Source: Bradyrhizobium vignae (GTDB taxonomy: Bacteria; Pseudomonadota; Alphaproteobacteria; Rhizobiales; Xanthobacteraceae). Taken from it: a DNA stretch of 50,774 bases. Location of the stretch: the NCBI RefSeq assembly GCF_004114425.1, contig NZ_RDQF01000057.1:1-50774 (forward strand), in the 5' to 3' direction. Every line of letters starts with the position of its first letter. The stretch's first letter is position 1. The notes beneath the pieces are model-generated. The model saw only the letters and a list, made by a program, of their open reading frames with translations. It ran no database searches and was not told where the DNA came from. Both the position numbers and the translations under genes were made by a program. Below, one piece after another: positions 25,023 to 34,761 of the stretch.

Positions 25023-25622
25023 TTAGTCCTTGCGATACACCCAGACGCGGGCCGGCGGAAGGTTCATCCAGATCCGTTCCGAGGCCTCTGTCGACACGCC
25101 CGGCAGCGATTTCGGGATCGGCGGCACCACCGCATAGGTGAACTGGATGAAGGGCGCGCCGGGCGCAAGCGCGGTGAAGGCATCGCGAATGAGCCGCAGC
25201 CGCGTCAGCATCGGTTTCGTCACGAGCGGCAGGCCCGAGACGACCGCGCTAGCCGGCGCGCTCAGGACGTTCCAGAGCGTGTCACGCAGGCGATAGGCAT
25301 CGCCCTGCACCACCTTGGCCTGCGGGTAGCGGTCGCGCAGCAGCGCGCAGAAGCCGGGATTGTATTCGACGAGGACGAGACGCTTCTGGTCGACACCGCG
25401 CTCGATCAGCGCGGAGGTGATCGCGCCGGTGCCGGGCCCGAGCTCCACCACCGGCGCATCGGACTCCGGATCGACATAATGAGCCATGGTCCGGGCCAAG
25501 AGCTTGCCCGACGGCATCACCGCGCCCATGTGCAGCGGCTTTTCGATCCACGACCTGAGAAAGCGCACCTCGTCGTCAAGACGAGGCTTCTTCAAGGCAC
25601 GCGCAGACGATGGCAATGGCAT
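25023..25622 (-). CDS. pmtA: Phosphatidylethanolamine N-methyltransferase
   Basis: A 199-residue SAM-dependent methyltransferase starting MPLPSSARALKKP. The SAM motif I is VVELGPGTGAIT (58-69), followed by VLVEYNPGFCALL and the VVSGLPLVTKP segment. The length and pattern fit the Sinorhizobium/Bradyrhizobium PmtA type, which methylates phosphatidylethanolamine towards phosphatidylcholine at the inner membrane. Its position 88 bases downstream of dnaJ matches the arrangement I recall for B. japonicum pmtA. An rRNA dimethylase-like annotation would be the main alternative. Confidence 0.82.
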   Translation of the reverse strand: MPLPSSARALKKPRLDDEVRFLRSWIEKPLHMGAVMPSGKLLARTMAHYVDPESDAPVVELGPGTGAITSALIERGVDQKRLVLVEYNPGFCALLRDRYPQAKVVQGDAYRLRDTLWNVLSAPASAVVSGLPLVTKPMLTRLRLIRDAFTALAPGAPFIQFTYAVVPPIPKSLPGVSTEASERIWMNLPPARVWVYRKD

Positions 25623-25710
25623 GTCGGGACCGGACGGGACCGCAGGACCGCGGCGTGTCAGAAAATGGTCATAAAGACGTATAGGCCGAAGACGGCACGG
25701 TCAAGACGAG

Positions 25711-26847
25711 TCAATTCGCCCGATTACCGAAGAAGTCCTTGACCTTGGCGAAGAAACCCTCGGATTCCGGCTGGGTGTTGCCGGAGGAGAGCTTGTCGAA
25801 CTCGGCCAGCAATTCCTGTTGCTTCTTGGTGAGGTTCTGCGGGGTCTCGACCACGACCTGGACATACATGTCGCCCATCTGACGCGACCGCAACACCGGC
25901 ATGCCCTTTGATGCGATGCGGAATCGGCGGCCGGACTGGGTTCCGGCAGGCACTTTCACCTTGGCCTTGCCCTTGTCGATGGTCGGCACCTCGAATTCGC
26001 CGCCGAGCGCGGCCGTCACCATCGAGATCGGCACGCGGCAGTGCAGATCGGCGCCATCGCGCTGGAAGAACTGGTGCTGGGCCAGCGACAGGAAGATGTA
26101 GAGGTCGCCGGGCGGACCACCGCGGACCCCGGCCTCGCCCTCGCCGGCGAGCCTGATCCGGGTGCCATCCTCGACGCCTTGCGGAATGTTGACCGACAGC
26201 GTGCGCTCGCGCGTGACGCGGCCCTGGCCCGCGCAGGAGGGGCAGGCGTCCTCGATCATCTGGCCGCGTCCCTGGCAGCCGGGACAGGTGCGCTCGAGCG
26301 TGAAGAAGCCCTGCGACTGCCGCACACGGCCCGCGCCGCCGCAGGTCGAGCAGGTCTTCGGCTTGGTACCTGCCTTGGCGCCGATGCCCGAGCAAGCCTC
26401 GCAGGTGACCGAGACCGGGATCTCGATCTGCGCAGTCTTGCCGCCAAAGGCTTCCTCGAGCGTGATCTCCATATTGTAGCGCAAATCGGCGCCGCGCTCG
26501 CGGCCACCGCGGCCGCGCTGCCCGGCCATGCCGAACAGGTCTTCGAAAATGTCGGAGAAAGAGGAGGCGAAGCCCGCGCCGAAACCGGGGCCGCCGCCAA
26601 AGCCGCCGCCCTGCTCGAACGCGGCGTGACCATAGCGGTCATAGGCGGCGCGCTTGTCCTTGTCCTTCAGGACCTCATAGGCCTCGTTGATCTCCTTGAA
26701 TTTGACTTCGCTGGTCTGGTCCCCCGGATTGCGGTCCGGATGGAATTTCATCGCCAGCTTGCGGAACGACGATTTCAGCTTGGATTCGTCAGCGTCGCGA
26801 TCGACTTCGAGGGTCTCGTAATAGCAGCGCTTGGTGGACGTGGACAT
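25711..26847 (-). CDS. dnaJ: Chaperone DnaJ
   Basis: An Hsp40 co-chaperone that delivers substrates to DnaK and stimulates its ATPase. It has 378 residues, full type I. The J domain has HPD at 36-38, the Gly/Phe-rich linker runs about 80-110, and the four zinc-finger repeats (CEACSGIG, CSTCGGAG, CPGCQGRG, CPSCAGQG) are all present, followed by the C-terminal substrate-binding domains. It lies 245 bases downstream of dnaK on the same strand. Confidence 0.97.
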   Translation of the reverse strand: MSTSTKRCYYETLEVDRDADESKLKSSFRKLAMKFHPDRNPGDQTSEVKFKEINEAYEVLKDKDKRAAYDRYGHAAFEQGGGFGGGPGFGAGFASSFSDIFEDLFGMAGQRGRGGRERGADLRYNMEITLEEAFGGKTAQIEIPVSVTCEACSGIGAKAGTKPKTCSTCGGAGRVRQSQGFFTLERTCPGCQGRGQMIEDACPSCAGQGRVTRERTLSVNIPQGVEDGTRIRLAGEGEAGVRGGPPGDLYIFLSLAQHQFFQRDGADLHCRVPISMVTAALGGEFEVPTIDKGKAKVKVPAGTQSGRRFRIASKGMPVLRSRQMGDMYVQVVVETPQNLTKKQQELLAEFDKLSSGNTQPESEGFFAKVKDFFGNRAN

Positions 26848-27018
26848 GTTCAGCTCGGTCTATCCAATCGCGATTTCAAGTTGGGGCGAAACAGCGTTGC
26901 CACGCAGCAATATAAGCGCCCTTCCGCCTCGCGGCAGAGGGCAGCCTGGCAGCGCTGAGAATAACGGCTGGGAATTGATCGATGGTAACGGGCGCCTTGC
27001 CCGTGGAGCCCGACACGA

Positions 27019-27045
27019 CGGCCTCCCCCGCGAGGGAGGAGGCCG
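27019..27045 (-). other. Hairpin in the dnaK-dnaJ spacer
   Basis: CGGCCTCC (27019-27026) pairs with GGAGGCCG (27038-27045) around an 11-base centre. There is no T-run on either strand. It could attenuate dnaJ relative to dnaK or protect the upstream dnaK message. The 245-base spacer has no gene. Confidence 0.35.
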
Positions 27046-27092
27046 GTAGCGCGTGTGGGGTCCAAGCCGTCCGCATCGCCACCCTCTCGGGC

Positions 27093-28994
<1,902 letters not shown>

Positions 28995-29096
28995 GGTCCT
29001 GATATCCTTCTTTTTGCGGCAGGTTGGCTGGGCCCAGAAGGCACCCGAACCGAAACCCCCTAAGATCAAACATCCGCGATATTGCGATGATTGAGG

Positions 29097-29127
29097 CTCA
29101 TATAGGAGGGGGGAAGGGGCCCGCAAG
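29097..29127 (-). promoter_or_regulatory. Sigma-32 (RpoH) heat-shock promoter of dnaK
   Basis: On the minus strand the sequence reads CTTG (29127-29124), 17 bases, then CCTATATGAG (29106-29097). This matches, without mismatch, the alphaproteobacterial RpoH consensus CTTG-N17/18-CYTATNTNNG. It predicts a leader of roughly 95 bases before the dnaK ATG at 28994. Confidence 0.8.
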
Positions 29128-29387
29128 GACCGAAGCTACGTTTCTGCCGCGAAAACATTGGGTTTTGGAAGATCATATCTGGGCTCCACCGCCCTTGCGG
29201 GTGAGGAATTATTAACAGGTTCGCGCTTCGGCAAGCCCCCGCTTCCGCGAGCGGCCCCTCCCTGTTGCGGCAGGGCCAAACCCGCTAAAAGGCTGACCGG
29301 CCGGACAGCCGGCGCAGCTGCTTCGCGCGACAAAGCGCCCGGCGGCCGACCATCGAACGGCCTCAATGTGAACCAATCAGAGTGCCC

Positions 29388-30329
29388 ATGACGCTGATCC
29401 GCCCCCTCGCCGCACTCGCCCTCCTCGCCGTCTCCGCGTTTCCGGCCTACGCCGCCGACGCCGTTTTCCCACCTGGCTTGCGCCTCGGCATGGTGCCCCT
29501 GGTCGGCCTCAGCACGGCGAAAACCTTTCCGGGCTTCGAGAGCGAGGACGGCAGCGTCAAGGTGCTGATCACCGAGCTGCCGCCGGCGGCCTATGGCGAG
29601 GTCGTGAGCGCGTTCAATTCCAATCCTGCCGGGGCCAATGGCGTCAAGCAGGACAAGATCGAGACCCCCGCGGGCCTTGCCTATTTCACGACCGAAAGCG
29701 GCAAGGCCGACGATACCCCGGTGAAGCGCTATTCGATGATCGTGCCCGGTGCCGGCTTCTCCGGCTATGTCGCGGTGCAGATCCCGGAGAATGCGACCAA
29801 GATCTACACCGATGAAGCGGTGCGGCAGATGTTTGCGAGCGCCACCACCCGCAGGCAGGTCTCGGCCGAAGAGCAGATCGCGCTGATGCCGTTCAAGATC
29901 ACCGATCTTGCCGACTTCAAGGACGTCCGGACCCTGGCGCCGGGCTCGAGCATCATCCTGGCCGATGGCGATGAGAGCACGGGCTACGAGTCGCGGCCGT
30001 TCATGATCCTCGGCCTGATCGGCGCCACCCCGCAAGCCGCCGACGACCGCGCCCGTTTCGCCCAGGAGGCGGCACTCCAGATTCCCGGCGTGCGCGAGTC
30101 GCGGATCACCATGTCCGAGCCGATCCGCATCAACGGCCAGCAGGGTTTCGAGACCCGGATCGACGGCGTCAGCGGCAAGGATAAGGTCCCCGTGACCGTG
30201 GTGCAGTGGATCCGCTTCTCGAGTGGCGGCGCATCATTGCGCATCATCGCCAGCGCCCCGCGCGACAGATGGCAAGCCGCCTTCACCCGTTTCCGCGCGG
30301 TGCGCGACGGGATTCAGCCGAAGGGGTAG
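29388..30329 (+). CDS. Exported protein of unknown function
   Basis: A 313-residue protein starting MTLIRPLAALALLAVSAFPAYA, a clear Sec signal peptide with an AYA-type cleavage site near residue 22. An in-frame GTG two codons earlier is possible. The mature protein has no membrane span and no motif I recognise. It has a near-duplicated layout: SMIVPGAGFSGYVAVQIPEN in the first half, VTVVQWIRFSSGGASLRIIA in the second. It is divergent from dnaK across the heat-shock promoter region, but there is no sign of coregulation. Confidence 0.65.
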   Translation: MTLIRPLAALALLAVSAFPAYAADAVFPPGLRLGMVPLVGLSTAKTFPGFESEDGSVKVLITELPPAAYGEVVSAFNSNPAGANGVKQDKIETPAGLAYFTTESGKADDTPVKRYSMIVPGAGFSGYVAVQIPENATKIYTDEAVRQMFASATTRRQVSAEEQIALMPFKITDLADFKDVRTLAPGSSIILADGDESTGYESRPFMILGLIGATPQAADDRARFAQEAALQIPGVRESRITMSEPIRINGQQGFETRIDGVSGKDKVPVTVVQWIRFSSGGASLRIIASAPRDRWQAAFTRFRAVRDGIQPKG

Positions 30330-30588
30330 ACGCGTCCCACGCGCGAGATGCGCTCCCTCCCCACCCGCCCCCACCCGCGGGCGGGCGGTCGGGGAGAGGG
30401 TGTCTCCGCAATCGAGACCGCGCTCTGCAAGCGCAGCAACCTCTCCCGCAAGGGCCCGCAAGGAGAGGTGCGCCGAGCACGCCGCGAGCCCAACCCCTCA
30501 CCAAGACCGGCTGCATTTTCGGGCTTCTGTTCGTATACGAACGGAACTACGCTCCCCTCCGTTGGATCATCCTAAGGGGAGGCGAACG
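30330..30588. repeat. REP-type repeats upstream of the nicotinamidase gene
   Basis: The 259-base spacer contains GC-rich inverted motifs. CCCACCCGCGGGCGGG lies near 30370 with a GGTCGGGGAGAGG tail. A later CCTCTCCCGC block faces an AAGGAGAGG block near 30450-30475. I see no gene; short ORFs in several frames are artefacts of the repeat. The last part (30530-30588) carries the Shine-Dalgarno AAGGGGAGG before the next gene. Confidence 0.5.
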
Positions 30589-31311
30589 ATGCTGGATCGG
30601 CGACACGTCTTGGCAATGCTTGGAACGACGGCACTGGCGACGCTCGCGCCAAGTGCGCTGTTCGCGGCCGCGTCGATCAAGCCGGACGACGCATCAGCCC
30701 TGCTCGTGATCGACGTGCAGAACTGCTTCCTGCCGGGCGGCAGCCTCGCGGTGAAGGAAGGCGAGCAGGTGGTGCCCGTCATCAACAGAATCGCGAAGGC
30801 GTTTTCCAACGTGGTGATGACACAGGACTGGCACACGCCCGGCCACATTTCGTTTGCGTCGGTTCATTCAGGCAAGAAGCCGTTCGAGACCATCGACCTG
30901 CCCTACGGCAAGCAGGTGCTGTGGCCCGACCATTGCGTGCAGGGCACCGATGGCGCTTCGCTGTCGAAGGACCTGTCGATCCCGCACGCCGAGCTCATCA
31001 TCCGCAAGGGTTTTCACAAGGACGTCGACAGCTACTCGGCCTTCCTCGAAGCCGACGGCAAGACCTCGACGGGGCTTGCCGGCTACCTGAAGGGACGCAA
31101 GATCAAGCGCGTCTTCGTTGCAGGGCTCGCGACGGACTTCTGCGTCGCCTGGACCGCGCTCGACGCGCGCAAGGCGGGTTTCGAGGTTTATGTGGTGGAA
31201 GACGCCTGCCGCGGCATCGACACCCAGGGCTCGCTGGCAAAGGCCTGGGCCGACATGGCCAAGGCCGGCGTGAAGCGGATTCAGTCTGCGGATATCGCGG
31301 TGAGCGCGTAA
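30589..31311 (+). CDS. pncA: Nicotinamidase, probably exported
   Basis: A 240-residue isochorismatase-fold hydrolase converting nicotinamide to nicotinate. AAGGGGAGG precedes the ATG. The first 28 residues (MLDRRHVLAMLGTTALATLA then LFAA) look like a Tat or Sec signal, unlike cytoplasmic PncA. The catalytic triad is Asp42 (VIDVQNCF), Lys140 (IRKGFH) and Cys185 (ATDFCVAWT). The metal site is Asp80, His82, His86 (QDWHTPGH), followed by LWPDHCVQGT. The start is certain only to the extent that the signal is real; a start inside would remove the conserved first strand. Confidence 0.88.
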   Translation: MLDRRHVLAMLGTTALATLAPSALFAAASIKPDDASALLVIDVQNCFLPGGSLAVKEGEQVVPVINRIAKAFSNVVMTQDWHTPGHISFASVHSGKKPFETIDLPYGKQVLWPDHCVQGTDGASLSKDLSIPHAELIIRKGFHKDVDSYSAFLEADGKTSTGLAGYLKGRKIKRVFVAGLATDFCVAWTALDARKAGFEVYVVEDACRGIDTQGSLAKAWADMAKAGVKRIQSADIAVSA

Positions 31312-31323
31312 GATTTACGATCA

Positions 31324-31413
31324 GTCGTTCCGGTTCGATGCAAAGCATCGAACTCCGGTGCGCAATTGCGCACCGGATTCCGGGTTCGACTCTGCGAGCC
31401 GCCCCGGAATGAC
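31324..31413. repeat. Dispersed palindromic repeat, family A (copy 3) with 24-bp palindrome
   Basis: It lies between the convergent ends of the nicotinamidase gene and grpE. Outer arms are GTCGTTCCGG and CCGGAATGAC. At 31354-31377 a perfect 24-bp palindrome, centred on GCGCAATTGCGC and flanked by CCGGT / ACCGG, is longer than in the other copies. Confidence 0.7.
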
Positions 31414-31427
31414 TCGTCGCTTACCGC

Positions 31428-32048
31428 TCAGTTCGGCGCGCCGCTCGACTCGTTGTTGTTGTTGGCCGCGGTCGCCGCCTTCGCGCCGCCCTTGGCGACA
31501 CCGACCAGCGCCGGGCGCAGCACGCGCTCGCCGATTGTGTAGCCGGCCTGCACGACCTGCACCACGGTGCCCGCCGGCACCGAGGCATCGGGCACTTCGA
31601 ACATCGCCTGCTGGAAGTTCGGATCGAACTTCTGGCCCTGCGGATCGAATCTCTTCACGCCGTGCTTTTCCAGCGCGTTGAGCAGCGAGCGCTCGGTGAG
31701 CTCGACGCCCTCGATCAGCGAGATCAGGCCGGGATCGGCCGCGGCACGGGCTTCGGCCGGAACGGCGTCGAGCGCGCGCTGGAGATTGTCGGCGATGTCG
31801 AGCACGTCGCGCGCAAAGCCGGTGATGCCGTAGAGGCGGGCGTCAGCGACCTCCTTGGTGGTCCGCTTGCGCAAATTCTCCATCTCGGCCAGCGTCCGCA
31901 GCATGCGGTCCCGCGCCTCGGCGGCCTCCTTCTGCAACGTCTCGACCGAGCCGGGCTCGGGATCGTCGGGCATGATGTAGGGTTTTGACACCACGGGCTC
32001 GCCGGTCGCTGCAGTCGTGTCTTCGGGTTGCCGGTCTTGCTCGGTCAT
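31428..32048 (-). CDS. grpE: Nucleotide exchange factor GrpE
   Basis: It releases ADP from DnaK in the chaperone cycle. It has 206 residues: an acidic disordered N-terminus, the long paired helix (LQKEAAEARDRMLRTLAEMENLRKR split across 39-61), and the C-terminal beta domain with NPNFQQAMFE-like and GTVVQVVQAGYTIGERVLRPALVGV segments. An Ala- and Asn-rich tail follows. It is 96 bases downstream of hrcA on the same strand. Confidence 0.96.
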   Translation of the reverse strand: MTEQDRQPEDTTAATGEPVVSKPYIMPDDPEPGSVETLQKEAAEARDRMLRTLAEMENLRKRTTKEVADARLYGITGFARDVLDIADNLQRALDAVPAEARAAADPGLISLIEGVELTERSLLNALEKHGVKRFDPQGQKFDPNFQQAMFEVPDASVPAGTVVQVVQAGYTIGERVLRPALVGVAKGGAKAATAANNNNESSGAPN

Positions 32049-32144
32049 CGGCTCTATTCTCGAACTCGTTTCCAGGGATTGTTGGCCCGGATATCGTGCC
32101 TGAGGCCACGAAAATCAAGCGCCCGTGATCGGCGGAAACGCCGG

Positions 32145-33233
32145 TCAGCCCCCCAGCAGGCGGCTGACGATACGGGCGGCGTAGTCCACGGTCGGGATCA
32201 CGCGGGCATAATTCAGCCGCGTCGGGCCGATCACGCCGAGAACGCCGACGATGTGGCCGGCGGCATCCCGATAGGGCGCGATGATGGTGGAGGACCCCGA
32301 CAGGGAAAACAGCTTGTTCTCACTGCCGATGAAGATGCGTACGCCCTCGGCGGTTTCGGCCCGGCCGAGCAGGTCGATGACGCCCCGCTTGGTCTCGAGG
32401 TCGTCGAACAACAGGCGCACCCGCTCCAGATCCTCCAGCGCATGCAGATCTTCGAGCAGATTGGCATGGCCACGAACGATGAGCTGGCGGTCCTCGTTCT
32501 CGCCGCCGGACCAGCTGGCAATGCCGGCCGAGATCACCTTTTGCGTCAGCTGATCGAGCTCGGCGCGGGCCTCGGCGAGCGCGGTTTCGAGCTCGAGCCG
32601 CGCCTCGGCCAGCGTGCGGCCGCGGATTCGCGCATTGAGGAAATTGCCAGCCTCGATCAGAGCCGAGGAGGGAACTCCGGGCGGCAGCGTCAGCACGCGG
32701 TTTTCGACCTGGCCGTCCTCGCCGACCAGAATCACCAGCGCCCTCTCCGGTTCCAGGCGGACGAATTCGATGTGCTTGAGCCGCGCATTGGATTTTGGTG
32801 TCAACACGACAGCGGCGGCCCGGGTCAGGCCGGAGAGCCGCATCAGGGCCTGGTCCAGCGCCGCCTCGACCGACTGCGCCTCGCCGACGGAGGAGAGCTG
32901 GCTCTGGATCGACTGCCGCTCGGCCTCATTGAGGTCGCCGACCTGCATCAGGGCATCGACGAAGAAGCGTAAGCCTAGTTCCGTCGGCAGCCGGCCCGCC
33001 GAAGTGTGCGGGGCATAGATCAGGCCGAGCTGTTCCAGATCGGCCATGACGTTGCGGACCGAGGCCGGTGACAGCGGCATCGCGATCAGGCGCGAAATAT
33101 TGCGCGAGCCCACCGGCTCACCGGTCGCGAGATAGCTTTCGACAATTTGACGAAAGATGTCGCGGGAACGCTCGTTGAGCTGGGCGAGGCCTGCGCGCGG
33201 CGCGATCAGATGGATCGGATCGTGATGGGCCAC
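32145..33233 (-). CDS. hrcA: Heat-inducible transcription repressor HrcA
   Basis: HrcA represses groESL-type operons by binding CIRCE elements. It has 362 residues with a GTG start at 33233, nine bases after a GGAG Shine-Dalgarno. The winged helix lies at about 20-85 (RDIFRQIVESYLATGEPVGS, then SPASVRNVMADLEQLGLIYAPHTSAGR). A GAF-like middle domain and dimerisation region follow, ending NYARVIPTVDYAARIVSRLL. No CIRCE is visible in its own upstream region, so its targets lie outside the window. Confidence 0.96.
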   Translation of the reverse strand: MAHHDPIHLIAPRAGLAQLNERSRDIFRQIVESYLATGEPVGSRNISRLIAMPLSPASVRNVMADLEQLGLIYAPHTSAGRLPTELGLRFFVDALMQVGDLNEAERQSIQSQLSSVGEAQSVEAALDQALMRLSGLTRAAAVVLTPKSNARLKHIEFVRLEPERALVILVGEDGQVENRVLTLPPGVPSSALIEAGNFLNARIRGRTLAEARLELETALAEARAELDQLTQKVISAGIASWSGGENEDRQLIVRGHANLLEDLHALEDLERVRLLFDDLETKRGVIDLLGRAETAEGVRIFIGSENKLFSLSGSSTIIAPYRDAAGHIVGVLGVIGPTRLNYARVIPTVDYAARIVSRLLGG

Positions 33234-33401
33234 AGACGGTAACTCCTCTCAGATGCTCATAATTTGTCCATCCAGGGCGGTTCTGACAAGCGGGGCGTTT
33301 GCGGCCTCGAAGGCGAGGGGTGAAAAAACCTTGCCGCCCACCCCTGCCCCACCTACAAGCACCGCGAACAGCCTTTTCCCGTGAGTTTTGGAGGATTTCC
33401 C

Positions 33402-34115
33402 ATGCGGCCAAGCCGCCGTGCGCCCGACGAATTGCGCCCCGTGACGCTGGAGCGTGGCGTGGTCAAATATGCGGAAGGCTCGTGCCTGGTGAAATTCGGC
33501 GACACCCATGTGCTGGTCACCGCCACGCTCGAGGACCGCCTGCCGCCCTGGCTGAAGGGCCAGGGCCGCGGCTGGGTCACCGCCGAATACGGCATGCTGC
33601 CGCGCGCGACCTCGGAACGGACCCGCCGCGAGGCCTCAGTCGGCAAGCAGAGCGGCCGCACCGTCGAGATCCAGCGCCTGATCGGCCGCTCGCTTCGCAC
33701 CATCATCAATCTCGAAGCGCTCGGCGAACGCCAGATCACGGTCGATTGCGACGTGCTCCAGGCCGACGGCGGCACGCGCACGGCCTCGATCACCGGCGCC
33801 TGGGTCGCGCTCGCCGATTGCGTCAACTGGATGAAGGCGCGCAACATGGTGAAGGCCAACGTGCTGCGCGACAACGTCGCCGCGATCTCCTGCGGCATCT
33901 ACAACGGCACGCCGGTGCTCGATCTCGACTATGCCGAGGATTCCGAGGCCGAGACCGACGCCAATTTCGTCATGACCGGGGATGGCCGCATCATCGAGGT
34001 GCAGGGCACCGCGGAACGCGAGCCGTTCACCGAAACCGAGTTCCTGGCGTTGATGGCGCTGGCGCGCAAGGGCGTCGCGCGTCTGGTGGACTTGCAGAAA
34101 CTGGCCGTGGCGTAG
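33402..34115 (+). CDS. rph: Ribonuclease PH
   Basis: A phosphorolytic 3'-5' exoribonuclease that trims tRNA and rRNA ends. It has 237 residues from MRPSRRAPDELRPVTL, with TTGGAGG before the ATG; an upstream ATG at 33381 would add seven residues overlapping this ribosome-binding site. The RNase PH fold shows EYGMLPRATSERTRRE, the phosphate-binding GRSLR, the QADGGTRTASITGA core and EVQGTAEREPF. It is divergent from hrcA and 10 bases before rdgB, an operon. Confidence 0.96.
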   Translation: MRPSRRAPDELRPVTLERGVVKYAEGSCLVKFGDTHVLVTATLEDRLPPWLKGQGRGWVTAEYGMLPRATSERTRREASVGKQSGRTVEIQRLIGRSLRTIINLEALGERQITVDCDVLQADGGTRTASITGAWVALADCVNWMKARNMVKANVLRDNVAAISCGIYNGTPVLDLDYAEDSEAETDANFVMTGDGRIIEVQGTAEREPFTETEFLALMALARKGVARLVDLQKLAVA

Positions 34116-34125
34116 TCAATAGGCC

Positions 34126-34761
34126 ATGCACCGCCGAATCACGGACAAGCTCGTCATCGCCACCCACAATCCCGGCAAGCTCGCCGAGATGAAGGAGCTG
34201 CTTGCGCCGTATGGGATCGAGGCGGTGTCGGCCGGTGAGCTCGGTCTGGACGAGCCCGAGGAAACCGGAAACGACTTCCGTAGCAATGCCGCGATCAAGG
34301 CGAGCGCCGCGGCGAAGGCGACCAAGCTTCCTGCTTTCGCCGACGATTCCGGTATCGTCGTCGACGCGCTCGACGGCGCGCCCGGCATTTTCTCGGCGCG
34401 CTGGGCCGGCCCAAACAAGGATTTCGCGGCGGCGATGGCGCAGATCGAGCGGCTGTTGCAGGAGCGCGGCGCCACCACGCCCGACCGCCGAAGAGCGCAT
34501 TTCGTCTCCGCGCTCTGCGTTGCCTGGCCCGACGATCATCTCGAACAGGTCGAGGCGCGCGTCGACGGTACGCTGGTCTGGCCGCCGCGCGGGAATGCCG
34601 GCTTCGGCTACGATCCCATGTTTCTGCCCGATGGCCACAGCCGTACCTTCGGCGAGATGGAAAGCGTCGAGAAGCACGGCCTGCCACCGCTCGGCCTCGG
34701 CCTGTCGCATCGCGCCCGCGCCTTCGTGAAACTGGCGGAGATCTGCCTTGAGCCGCGCTAA
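34126..34761 (+). CDS. rdgB: dITP/XTP pyrophosphatase (HAM1 family)
   Basis: It hydrolyses deaminated purine triphosphates to keep them out of DNA and RNA. It has 211 residues. Elements are LVIATHNPGKLAEMKELL at the N-terminus, FADDSGIVVDALDGAPGIFSAR, and GFGYDPMFLPDG near the C-terminus, with the final LSHRARAF. All conserved residues are present. It starts 10 bases after rph, and its stop overlaps the TTG start of hemW by 14 bases. Confidence 0.96.
   Translation: MHRRITDKLVIATHNPGKLAEMKELLAPYGIEAVSAGELGLDEPEETGNDFRSNAAIKASAAAKATKLPAFADDSGIVVDALDGAPGIFSARWAGPNKDFAAAMAQIERLLQERGATTPDRRRAHFVSALCVAWPDDHLEQVEARVDGTLVWPPRGNAGFGYDPMFLPDGHSRTFGEMESVEKHGLPPLGLGLSHRARAFVKLAEICLEPR

Noticed and set aside
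32049..32144. A sigma-32 promoter before grpE
   Set aside because: A CTTG is present in the minus strand but the following -10 candidate (CGATAT) is at the wrong spacing and lacks the CYTAT core.
33234..33401. A CIRCE element near hrcA
   Set aside because: No TTAGCACTC-N9-GAGTGCTAA dyad is present here, nor did I find one elsewhere in the window.
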